Below are positions 22,545 to 34,289 of a DNA stretch of 64,000 nucleotides, piece by piece. The stretch is taken from assembly GCA_948099385.1 (NCBI GenBank), contig CANUEZ040000116.1:14853501-14917500 (forward strand), read 5' to 3'. Source of the DNA: Fasciola hepatica (lineage: Eukaryota; Platyhelminthes; Trematoda; Plagiorchiida; Fasciolidae). The notes beneath the pieces were generated by a model. It saw nothing but the letters and a program-made list of their open reading frames with translations, was not told the DNA's origin and did not search any database. A program made the translations under genes and the position numbers. How positions within the stretch are numbered: the stretch's first letter is position 1; each line of letters begins with the position of its first letter.

Positions 22545-23095
22545 CAATGAAAATAATAATAATATTAATAATAAGGAAAGAAAAGGAAGAAAGGCGGGAC
22601 GTAATTTCATCTAGGTGCTGTCCGCTGTCCCACGTGTCCCCAGGAACTAAGTATTCAAGCAAAGTCCAATTATTTTCGAAATCGGTTACAGTATCTTCTG
22701 CCACAGAATCTTCAGGGAGTCTATTCCTGCAGCTTACCAATCTGTGTGAGAAGAACTGAGCTCTGATAATCTTGTTGGCTCTTAGCCAAATGGGCTTCAG
22801 CTCATCCCCCCAAAAGATGGAGCGTCTGTCACGGGCATATAATAGCTTGTTTGTTCTCGACAAACCTTTTAGCTCCTTCAATGTTCCTATCAGTTCGCTT
22901 CTTGCGCTTCTGCTCTCGAGCAAGAACAAATCTAGTGATGCCAGTCTGTCCCCGTACTGTGGTCCCTTCATAATGAAGACCTTTCCTATGAACCTCCATT
23001 GGATCATCTCCAGTGGGTGAACGGCTCCAATTAACTGTTGAACTGGTGCCTGTACTGAGAACTCCAGGTGGGGTCCCTCCAGTGCAGTTTAAGGA
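22545..23095 (-). pseudogene. LINE RT C terminus with 3' tail
   Basis: Open frame from about 23085 to 22522: GPHLEFSVQA, LASLDLFLLESRSARSELIG, TLKELKGLS, RAQFFSHRLVSCRNRLPEDS and DFENNW, the ordered C-terminal landmarks of a LINE RT. It runs directly into an ATT-rich tail at 22551-22577. 5'-truncated near 23095. Similar to the family-1 C terminus (SRGDLIETFKVLKGLS). Confidence 0.75.
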
Positions 23096-23189
23096 GGTTG
23101 CATGACTCTAAGATCTGTTGAAGTTTGCTGGGAGAAGTTTTCTATTCGCAAATACTTGCTGTCCGACAGCAACAAGGTTATCGATAGAA

Positions 23190-26100
23190 ATAAGGGCTTA
23201 CTTCAGGGATACCCGAAACATGGTGGGTTGCCTGATCATGTATCACGAGTGAGGACACAGTGGGGTTACTGGATATTCGGCTGGGAGTATCAGTACAAAG
23301 GGGTGCGAGGTTTAAGTGGTCATTTTATTGACTGGCCGGCAAAACTGAATTTGAAAGCGAGACGGCCACTTCTCCCAGTTGTGAGCAAAATCGGCTTTTT
23401 GGTCGATATACACAAGAAAGTAAGGCACGGGCGGAAGAAAGAAGCTCAGAACTCCGGACAGTGTCGATATAAAATCCCAGAGGAGAGTTCACTGACGGAG
23501 AAATGTCCAGTAAAACACTAGTGAAGATTCGGAAATTTATTGGTGATGACGGAAGCACTAGGACCAATAGGTCTGATGTCCAGGGAAAAAGAAATGTTGT
23601 GCCGAAGGAGTCGTGAAGTGTTCTGTGGGGAGAGAAAGAGCGAAAGTTAAAACGGAAGGTCGAATTCACCGCAACATGGATAGTTTATACCCAGCAAAAT
23701 GTTGCAGAAAAACTATTAATGGTGGAGCAGGGAGTAGATGATCTTTCTTAGAAACTTGCTGAATCGGTAGCAGAAGGTGACGGGCGAATGTAATGAGATC
23801 CAAAGGACTGGTCAGCTAAGGTAAATGAGAGATGACAAGAGGGAAGGCAAACCGGTAACCATTTACAAAGAACTATGAGAGCAGTGCATAAGTGAAGTTG
23901 TCAAGGTGTGTAGGCGATTGCGTAACTGGATATGCTGAAGACGGCCTAGCATGGGACATTAGGGTGGCTGTCCGCCACAGTCGGATCACATGGTTGACCT
24001 GACCCAGTGTTTAAAATCACTGTTGCGCAATCCATCATGATGCATCAGCCAGCACTCTGTGCACAAACACGACTGGCCCAAACTGTTTGTTTACTTTGGC
24101 GTTAACACGACAGACGTCACCCTACCCAACGTACTTGCTGTGAGAACTTTCGATCGTGCTTACTTTACTGTTGCGCTTAACCCCTACCGTACCATGTATA
24201 TATATAGACCAGTTTCACGTCTGCGGTTGACAAGAGTAAACGAAGTGCTCGAATCTCGTTACTCATGTCCTCTTTCTGTTCTCATAAATTGGATACAGAG
24301 GACCCAATGTTTCAGTCCTCTATGAATGACCTATATTATAGATAATTCGTTTCCACCAAAGGATTTGTAGAAGTCGCTTCCGGAGTAGTGTTTGGCGTAG
24401 TTGCTCGATGGTAGAAAATTGGCGGGAAAATGACAGTAGCTAAAAGGCGGGTGAAATGGCGTTCATCTACTGGTTTTTCTGAAGTGACTTCAAGAACTAC
24501 TCATGAGGAGCACAGGTTTTGACGAAGTGGGTGTAATAGGGGTAGATATGTTGAGTACCCGCTGGAACCGACTATAAGTAATGCATTTCAGAATCTGTCA
24601 AGAACTGCAAATGGTAGAGTGGAAAGTGCTACATGGGACGGCAAATACACAGTCAGATTACCGGCTACCTGGGTTATGTGTACCACAATTCCATCTAAAT
24701 GAAAAAGCTCCCAGTTGATTGTGCAGCCGATATCAGACCAAGATAAAATGGGAGTACGACGACAGGCGTTGACAGGATAGTGAAAAGAGATCCAGTTATG
24801 TATTTTCTGGGTTCTCCAGTGAATAAAATGAGAGCTCCACCGTTCGGTAAAGAAGTAGACATACTAGCCAAAAATTAGGTGATATGATGGAATCCTGTAA
24901 GAGTATTTCGTAGGTGATGCAGCCAGGGCCTGTTTGGCAGGATTTGATGAAGGAGGTCTAACATGGGACACTGGGGAAAAAGTCGAACCACTGATACACT
25001 GGTTTGTGGTTATTTTATTACCGATGAAAGTATCAGGAAAGGTAAAAGACTAAAGGACTGGATATACTGGTGAGCGATCGACATGATACTATAAAAGACT
25101 TTTGATGGCTTCTAGTGAACGTGTTTTCCGTGTAGTCTGGCAGCGAAATACCAAGGTCACCCCCTCTATTGGACGAATACAGGAGACACAAGTCGGTTTA
25201 CAGATGCGAGGTGTATTCTTTATATCGTGGCATAGAAACAGTACCGATAAGATAATCACTCCGAAAGGAAATGAAAGCTTTGGCTGTGCAGAAAGCGAAC
25301 CGCGAGCTGGCACAACCGGTGAAATGCCGAAGGTGGAAGTGACTCAAATCGAGTTTGACGGGAACCTTGGAAATGTCAGTCCAGTAAAAGGCAGGCAACC
25401 GAACAACACCATGAGGTCAATGTCAAACGTCGGAAAAGATCGTAGATAAAATAGATCCAAAATGATGTCCAATAAAGGGTCATTTTCTCAGAAAGATCGA
25501 GATCACTACAATACAGTGGAACAGAGGGCAGATTTCACACAGCTGGAGAGCTAGGAGGAGGACCACTTCACCGTCTGTAATGTTGTTCGCAGGCGAGAAA
25601 AATGGTATTTCAATGGTGGTCTCGTTCAGGTAAATCAAGTGGAGCCATACAAATTTCCTAAAAAAGGAATGATCTCATCGAGAGTTTGTCAGGATTTGTG
25701 ATATTCATAATAAGGACACCTGAACAACTACATCTTTGTATATTATGGGGTAGTGAATGTGGTGGCTGGGCGAAATAGCATGAAGGTAGTATCGGAATGG
25801 AATCAAATGGACGGGAGTAAATTCGGTGGGGGTGAATATCGGTTACAGCAGATAACGGAGTATTTTCCTGAACCCAGCGGAAATACACGCGTGTGCCTAT
25901 TTTGAGGGCGACCAGGTGTGTGGTAGACCTTGGTCAGGAACGTTGGAGGAGACAGCGGGGGCGGCAAAGGAAGACAGGGGAGGGCGTTTTTAGTCAGCAC
26001 CTAGGGCCGGTGGGTGGGGCTGGTAGTGAGCTAGATGCTCCACTTGAAACCTCTTTTGGTTACGGAAGGTACCATTCGACTGCCATCATGAGCCTTTATG

Positions 26101-27640
26101 TCGTTGAAAATGTTCTGCATGCCCGATTTGCCCCGGTGAAAGCGGCCGATCTGCCCGCGGCTCGCACCCTTGGGACTAGTAAGGGTTTTATTGGTAAGAC
26201 CAAATAACCGCAAATATCAGGTTGTCTACGATCAGAAGGCCAGATAGCAGGGGATCCCGGAAAGTAGTCAACCAGCCATTAGTTGGACAAAGTGCAAAAA
26301 GCTGATCGCCAGGCGGAAGCCTATTTCAGGCTAGTGTCCAGTATAGTCTCTATAGTCACAAAGGTCATCGAGAGAAGTAAACGCGCAAATAGAGTTCTGG
26401 AAGTAAAGAAAAAGGAAAGACAAATTGTATGGGATGCTCCCGGCTAAGGATCAACGGCAGTTGGTGTGAGCAAGTAAGGTCAGTCAGGTCAGAGTTCACT
26501 TATTGTAGTGGGCGGCTAGCAGTCAAGTCTGGGTTAAAACGATGACTTGAAAATGACCAGTGATTTGAGATAGCTGAAAAGTCAAATTTCACTGTGGATG
26601 GTGTTGAAGCGGTAACAGGAAGAAGAGAAGGCTGGTCCGCTTTGTTGAAGAGGGTCACAGCAGAAGCAAAAAAACGGGGTGAAAGGTCCGGCAATAGACA
26701 GGGGAGTAGAGACGGATACTTTGCTTGTTATAACAATGTGCAGGTCTTCTGTATGAGTATCAGGGGTTCTAGACCAAAGTAATGATGACAGTTGAGGAGA
26801 CCTATTTGGGTGTGGCAGAGACTTTAGTTCTCCATTAAGTAGTTTACTTCCTTCAAGCTGTTGAATAGTAGAAACGATAAGAATAGCTTGAACAAAAGAT
26901 GCAAAGCTGTGTGTAATATTATGAACTTCCCGAAGTTCAGTGTACTTGATTTGCAGAGAAGTATTTCTGGATTTCCTGTTCGTCCTTTGCTGGAGGGGGT
27001 AGGTTCCATTCTCAAGACTCCTTGATAACTGTGCTTAAGATTATGGGTAGCCTGTTGTGGACCACCAGAGTAGAAAAGCTCACTGCATTCGACTCATCAA
27101 AAGGTCGTAGGGAGAAATTCCGGTCTGGAAATAGTGAGTTCGACGTAGTGTGATTTCAGGGTAAGCTGTAGAAAGGTAAGAATGCGACAGTTAACCATAT
27201 TGTGATCGCTACCAGGAGCGTTTTGGGAGATCAAGGCAACTACGTGAGAGACGTTTTGGATGAAAGTCAGATCTCAAGTCCCGTTTGTTGTCGTAAGAAA
27301 GTGGACATGCTTTACCCACCTTCTTACGTTAGTAATTGTTACAAAGGGTAGAAAAGTTTGCGGGTGCGCATAAAGGTGACTCAGCTATCTCAGATAAGCT
27401 GAGGTCACTAGCGATGATCTTCGTACCTGAGGGCAGTAAAGAAAGGTAATCGAATGCGTCAACTTGAGGAGGGAGTCCAGAGAAACCTTCACTCTGTAAA
27501 CGGATAATACCTTCAATACGAAGCCAAAAGCCGGGAGTGTGGACAGTAGGCCAAGGTGAGTCGAGTATGAGTCAGGCAGGCGGTGTCTAAGTTTTGTCTT
27601 AGTGAGGGCTTGCTTGGCGAATGCTAGATGACCTCAGTCG
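23190..27640 (-). mobile_element. Family-A LINE, copy A2, RT deleted
   Basis: Minus strand. Its 3' end is hairpin TTCGG/CTGAA (23202-23217, one G-U pair) and the 3' UTR matches A1 up to about 26470. There it jumps directly to sequence matching A1 18377-18900 (here 26480-27010), so about 1.6 kb holding the whole RT catalytic core is missing. From 27020 to 27600 weak endonuclease traces remain (an APGSDH-like site near 27200, an FN site decayed near 27410). Open frames on either strand here are not credible genes. Confidence 0.7.
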
Positions 27641-27734
27641 AGCCGAGTTTTCCCATTTAATGTGAAGACGTGAGGTCCTATTAGATAAGTCTGGCCATTG
27701 TAGTATAACCGGTTAACTACTTTTCGGTAATCAG

Positions 27735-28890
27735 GTTGATATAATAATAATAATAATAATACTGGTATATTTCTCGGCCATGGTCGAGATGCACGCTGCA
27801 GCGCATGATAATGGTGTAACACGTTACTCAATAAGATGGAATATTCACAAATTCAGAATATGAAACTCGAAAGTATCAAAGATGGGAAAACAAAGCCAGC
27901 AACAGTTTGAATGGATCATTCTGATAATTGTTCGCGCGGCACTTTTGAACCGGTTTCGATTCCGGCCTGGGCACTGGTTCGCGGTGGAGATATCGAAAAA
28001 TCAATAACGCAGTGCCAAGGACGCATTATGAACGAGAATGATGCAGGCCAAGGAAACCGGAGGCCCATGGAGGTTGTGCAGATGGAGTAAATGTTTGAGC
28101 AAGAGGAAAAGGGGGGAAAATTGCAAAGAAGTATGTTCGGGAAAATCAACGCATGCGAAGAGGATAGCGATCATGAAGATAATGCAAACCCTGAATGACG
28201 GATTTACCGGAGTTCAATAAACTGAATGAGTTTTGAAGCAGGGGGGCATGAGACCAATTTTGTGAGAGTGAACACTGGTGGATATGGGAGAAACAGCAGA
28301 CCATAAAAAGGTGAGTTTAGATTCAGGATCAGTAACATACCATTCTGAAATAAGAAAGCGCAACTGAAGGGTCTTCGAGAAGTGGAGAGTCAATTTCCAG
28401 CCGGCTACGGGTAGTAGGAAAGATAAACAGTGGTAACGGATGATAAAGTGGGAAATCTCCGCATGGACTTCAGAGTTATTATGCTGTATCACTGACAAAT
28501 ATATATGTATATGTTGACACATTTGCCTTCAGTGTTATTCAGCGTCGTTTCTGGTCCCGTACGGCATCGAGTGCGTAAGGTTCGTCTGGCAGGAAAATGT
28601 ATGTGTCGGTCGATCAGTCGAGTGTGGCTGTATAGTAGCGGCATGCGCGTGAACTGGAACTCGTGTTGGTTGTGTTTGAAAACCTTGAACGATCTGATAA
28701 GCAATTAGGAGTATTTCCTGTTGTATGGTTTGATTTCGGTCCCAATTGCTATGGTAGGTTCCACTTGAGTCTCTGTCCGTACGAGTCAAAGTGGCATCCT
28801 TGGTTAGCCAGTTTTGCGACTGAGAAAGTGGGAGACAACGAACCTGAAATAAAGGGGTACTGCAGTCTGGACGTGTTCCCAGTTGGAACT
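27735..28890 (-). repeat. Family-C retroelement 3' region, copy 1
   Basis: About 1.15 kb matching 57445-58595 along its length. On the minus strand it ends with hairpin TCTCG/CGAGA (27772-27789), an AAATATACCA box and a perfect-looking (ATT)n tail (27741-27762). It contains the blocks CCGGTTTCGATTCCGG (27942) and ATCTCCGCATGGACTT (28451). The minus-strand open frame 28535-29023 runs past its end and is not recognised. Confidence 0.8.
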
Positions 28891-30029
28891 TGCGGCCAAA
28901 TATCACAGGTGACAAATTTTGTTCAATAGGGACCAACTTGTAAAAAAGTATCAACCTGATGATGTAAGATACTGTCAGGATTTGTAATATGGACACTCCA
29001 CTTTCCATCGCCTCTGTATCCACTGAAATATCTTCCAGCTCACCGGTGACATTAGGTCAACAAGATAATTGCGAGGTCCGGGAACATTTGGGCTTCGGTC
29101 TCGCACCCGTGTTCTACTTTAGGGTGTAACGTGAAAATGTTTACATTCCTAGTCTGACGTGAATATCCGAACGAGGCTGGAAAATCAGCATTGAGAATTG
29201 TAGGGTTTGATCCGTAAGTCATTTGGTAGTATGGTGAGCTACGGGATACTGAAGGGCTGGTGATGCCTCGGTACTGGGCCGTGATAAAATGCAACGTGGG
29301 TGCATCCTTTATGATATGAGGGATATTTGGGATGTCTGGAATATTGTTGGTGACGACTGAGTGTGAAAAGTCATAGGAGGGAACGCTATTCGAGCAAGGG
29401 GCCCTACCTGAATCCGTGTTTTGTTAAGCTGGAGCCTGGTGAGGGGATCTGAAAAGACGAGGAATAGAGGCGTACTGGTAAGGGCTCTGGTTAGAGCTTG
29501 GTGAGTATTTTTGTAAAAGGCGGGTGGGAAAATGGGGCCGTGGTTAGTTGATAGACATGGGCGAGGAAACGCTGGGGTTTCTAAGTTAAACGGGAGGTAA
29601 CGTAAGGCTCTTGGATGACGGCGGCTTGGGAGGGGTGGTAGGAATGATAATGCAAAATGGAACGAAAATGTCATGTGGGGAGGGGAAACCCGAGTGTTGG
29701 AGGCAAATGAGAGAAAAATACCAGCTTTGGGATATGAAGAGGGTGAAAGGTCGATCGGTAGTAATTCGTGAAGGATCCCCGGTCGAACACTCTCTTAGCA
29801 GTGTCAGGGCACCGCGATAAAGCGACCGAAATGGGTAGCCGAGGGGTGCGGCTACTGGGAGAGAGGCTAGACTTACCGCTAGGCATCGCGGCACCTGCAT
29901 GACCCGTGGTTAGATTTTGTGTCCTGTGTTGCGCTAACGTCGGCCTAGAGGGATGGCATTTCAAAGACAGTTTACCAAAGACTGAGGCCAGTTGATAAGA
30001 CTAGTTAGGCTTCGATGAGATGAATTTAT
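28891..30029. other. No supported gene
   Basis: About 1.1 kb. On the minus strand it is C-rich with long but unrecognised open frames (29309-29674, 29586-29900). It could be leader or UTR of the neighbouring retroelements; nothing specific is seen. Confidence 0.3.
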
Positions 30030-31405
30030 GATTTAAGTGTGGGCTATTCTGCATGCCGGGTAGGCTGACTTCCCTGACCAAGTGCTCCTTGTTGGTGATC
30101 TTTTTGGCTTTTTAGGGTCAAATCGTGGAAGCTCAAGGGATTTGGTAGGACTCAGAGGCCCGGTGGATATAAAACTTTCGTTTTGTGTTTTAACATTTGG
30201 TTGGTCTGAGTTAACCTTCAAGTTGACTAGGCTGGTTGCACTTACTAAATGCACATTAATGGTAGCTTCTTTTGGTGCTGTGGGGTTGGATGGCAAAAGT
30301 TCTTAAGATGCGGAGGGACTTGGGGATGTACTGATGGTAGAACCAACAAAGAGCTTCTTCCGAGATGGTTGAGAGCTTGAGGGAAGATAGGTGAGTCTAG
30401 ATCTGCTCCGGATAGCTGCGGTTGGAGGTTTAGGGAACCGTGGGTCCACTGTATACCTACAAAGTTTCCTTGGTGGTTTTGTGAATCTATGTTGGTTCCG
30501 TTGTCACATACATCAGAAATTTTGCCTTAGGAGCTGGGAAATTCCCTCTGTACTGGTGCATTTTTAGCAGCGCTGTTGACGTTCTTGACTTATGGACAAG
30601 GAACAACCATGCTCCGACTTTTATTGAATTCCCGTGCGGTTCGATCACCATGGAATCGGAATCAGAGAAGGCAGGATGTACGCTGAATCTTTCTCCGCAG
30701 TTCGAAGCTTTGGCATGGGTGGTGTGCAACTTTGCAAGCTTTCAAGATGCTGCTTCCTACTGAATCTAGCGGAACACAATTGGGCAGAACGAAGACTTTG
30801 CACTGGTGGACTTCTTGAGTCTTTTGATAATTTTAGCGGCTACGGATTCATCGGAGAGAACGGCTTCTATTTGACCTCGGTTGACTGAACTTTCAGAGTG
30901 TTCAGTGATTTGCCTAGGTTGGATCAGACCGGACAGAGTTTTGCCGATGGTTGGCAATTGGTTAGTTAGGCTCGGAGGGCCATGTTCTATTATCAAAAGT
31001 TTTCCATTAGTATCACCAAGCACATCAACTGGGCCCATAGAGCGTGAAGTGTTGGGGAACTTTTGTTTAAATAGTAGGATCTTGCGGAATTCAGGTAGTA
31101 GACTTCCTGCAGCCAATTTTGTCTTCCACTTGGTCCTGGACGTATCACCGAATGGTAAAGAACAGTCGTGTTGCTAACCGTACGACAGTGTCTCTGCATG
31201 GCCCTAAGGATTGAGACTTGTAGATGAGGAGGGGGAATATTTGAGGACCACATTTTAAGAGGCCACAGGAAAAGGACCAGCTCAGGATAGCGAGCGCGTA
31301 GTAAACGCCAGGACTTGGAATAGGCCACAGGCGGACAGATGATTCCGTAAGGGTACGAAAGATGTTCCGGGAACTGCAGCTGTATGTACCTGCAAACCTC
31401 AGCAA
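30030..31405 (-). pseudogene. LINE ORF1-like remnant (tentative)
   Basis: Minus-strand frames with few stops carry a pattern like the RNA-binding part of LINE ORF1: RARYPELVLFLWPLKM then VSNTTVLYHSVI and WLQEV (31000-31330). A basic, Pro/Ser/Lys-rich tail follows (30033-30296, ending near PKKPKRSPTRSTW). Frames 31821-32051 and 32064-32345 may be its N-terminal part. No ORF2 lies downstream: the strand reaches a family-C end instead. Assignment rests on pattern resemblance only. Confidence 0.35.
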
Positions 31406-34289
31406 GTTTTCATAGCTTTCCTCCTCTCCCAGGTCGTTCGCTGATGCCCTTAACCTTCACATGTTTGCTTATACTGAGCGCGGCCCCCCACTCAAACTGG
31501 AGTTTGACCAGCGACTGGAGGAAGATCTTCTACTCCCTCGAGTTCCGAGATTCTGTCACCCACAGAAATGGGTTCGTCTTGCAGAATGGTGTTCACGAGG
31601 GCACCAGGTAGCGGCAAGGTGCTTGTAGTTTCCATTTCGGAGTTTTCCCACTAGCCAGTTCTGCAGCCTACAGTGGATTTATTTTCAGCTTCGCGGTGGG
31701 ATGAAGCAAGCCATCATCTTTGTCTGAGTCCTTTTTAGCCTCTGGAATACCAACTGCTCACCAAAAGGCTTCAGAGATGCTCTCGTCTTCAGGCTGCACC
31801 GGAAAGTTAATTTGAGTTGGTCATTCCAGCCGAGAGATAATGTCAAGAGTCTCGGCTTTTGAGGTGTTCTCCCTGAGAACCTCACCCTGGGTGACCGCAG
31901 GACTCTCAAGTACATTGGAGGTTCTGTTCGATTCAGCTACTAAGTTCGGTCGCATGAGCCCCACTTGCAGCCGTTTCTGTCGGCTTAGACGGTTCAGCTC
32001 TAGCCCGTTGTCTACAGCGATTGCCACCGAGGGTCGCCGAATAGCTTTCATACCTTTTGCTGATTAAGGCGCTGCAACGGCCACACTGGATCTCCATTTC
32101 AAACTCATTCTTTGCGCGAACAAATTCCTCTGCAATGCGCCGTCAAATACTACAGTTTGTGTTGTGGAATGATTTAAGGTAGCGGCCTGAGGAGGAATAA
32201 GGTTGCTGACTAGTTTTAATTCTGGGAGGCATTTCGGGAACGGAACTGCCCATTTCGTGCCAACTCGTACCTTGAATTCCTTGACGGTGCCTGCTGCTTT
32301 CACTTCTCCCGGAGGAACGTTACATGCCTCCACCACTTGAGGCACGCAGGAGTTGCCTCTGAAGCTTCCCCATGCGTGGGATTCTGTATCCTCTGGTCAT
32401 GCATAAAGTGAGCTCTTTTGGCTGTAGGTGGAAAGTGGTTCAACTTTTTCCGATAGACGGTTCACTTGCTTGAAACCTTTGCAGTATGAAAAATGAATAC
32501 TGCTACAACAAGAACTACTTGATTTTCTTGCATTAGTTAAACGAATGTCGTCTTTCACGAATCATGATAGATGCTATCACAATCAAGTCACACCATTCAC
32601 ACACAGACTGTCAGTCGATTGCACGTATCCAAACAGTCACCTCTGTTTTATCCTAATTGCGTCGAGCTCAAACGATCACATGCTAAGTCAAAAGGTCCCG
32701 TTCTCAAGCGCGCATATTGCAGACAAATGATCCAAATTCAGCGCAGGCATCGACACAAGCTTTCACAGGCAAGGTTGGCGCTGGTCGTACTCCATCACAA
32801 ACTGCGCTTGCCAGGCAAGCGATGGCTTTGCTCAGCCTTTTCTGGCTGTGTACTTGGCTTGCTCTTTATTCAATACCTGATTCTGACTCGACTGCCGGCT
32901 TGCTTGTTTGTCCCCCTTCCAACAAGCTTGCAGCTACGCTTGCGGCCCGCATTCTCTGCAAAAAAGCTGACAGCTCACTATTCTAGGCGGGGTTTCCTTC
33001 TCGAGGCATGAACGGTGAGGAATATAATGAGAATCAGCTTCAAAACCACACAATCAATTCAGCTCCCTTTCGTCTCTTCTCAAAAAAGAATAGGTTCGGG
33101 AGAGAAGTCCCGTTTTCCTCTGGAGGACCCCTCGCACCTGCAACTGGTTGAGTGAGCCTTCCCTCGATCAACCCCATTACATTTTTCTCTTACAACCACT
33201 GGTGCTTGATATTAGGTGCTGAACACCAAGAATGGTCTACTCAGTGTCTATTAGAACGACACTAACACCCCTGCTTCTGGATCGAAGGATACGAGATATT
33301 TGATGTAATGTTCAGGAGAACTTGACTGCCGCCTCAAGGTATTGTGGAGACTGCTTTTAGGTGCCACTTGTCTGCACCACGACCTCCATGATTTCCCCTA
33401 TCTTTAAGATAGCATCGGTGGAGTTTACCCAAATAACCCGATGAAAAGGTGACTACATTACTATTCGTTTGAGTGGCCATGACATCATGTGTGAGTACCA
33501 ACTTTCCGTACGGTTTGCTAAGCTGGTAAGTTCTGTCTGTCCATTCCGTCCAGTAGGAGTTTCTTTTGTATAATGGTCATCGGCTCACTAGCCTGCACAG
33601 CGAGTTGCAGGAGGCCTAGCGTAAAACCTTTGAGAGGCACCACTCAAGACCCTCTCCCCGCTTGATGAAAGTCTTTCCACCTGAAAGTAGAAAGTTCGCC
33701 TCCTCAAACATGCCGCTAGCCACGCCATTACCGTAGGGGAGATTTCCGGTGCCTCTGACTTAAATAGTAGAAGGCCTTGTCTGGTGGAGTAAAAGGCCTG
33801 GAAGTTCAGGTAACAAACTTTAACTCACTCTCACCTTTCCAGCCCAGGCCACAGTTCATCCAAGAAGGATCAAGGGTTTGTGAAACATGATCGAAATTTG
33901 CAAGGTTATGGCATCTTGTAGGGAGGAGGCTTAGGGTCTTTGAGCATGCCGTAGATTTAACCTCCATGACCCGTTCGAGTAGTGGTAACTGTTGTTTTAG
34001 GAATTAACAAAGCACACAGTATGCAACAAATCTGCTTGTTGGATACCACAAAACACGTACGTAACGGGGCGGGCAGGGAAGACAGCCAACTAGCTAGTGG
34101 AAAGAAGACACAGCACATGCCACTGAACGCGGTCAAGCAGGCCGCTCAGCAGTAGAGGAGGAACAAGCCCCTATTGCTCAGCTCCGAATTCTGACGGGTT
34201 AGAGCAACCTGCCCTTGGAAAGGATGAAGTCACGCTGAAGTGCATACTTGTGTGCATGCTTGTTTGCATTGTCGCGGCCGCGGAAGGTT
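31406..34289. other. Largely unassigned
   Basis: Apart from a possible ORF1 N terminus (31821-32345, -), nothing is recognised over 2.9 kb. Open frames 32545-33011 (+) match no known protein. No tail, hairpin or RT motif was found. Confidence 0.3.

Noticed and set aside
27930..27965. GGTTTCGATTCC as a tRNA B box in family C
   Set aside because: Both copies carry an extra T, there is no A box at a suitable distance, and no cloverleaf forms.
32571..33011. 146-codon open frame (+)
   Set aside because: No recognisable domain, signal or neighbour to support a gene.
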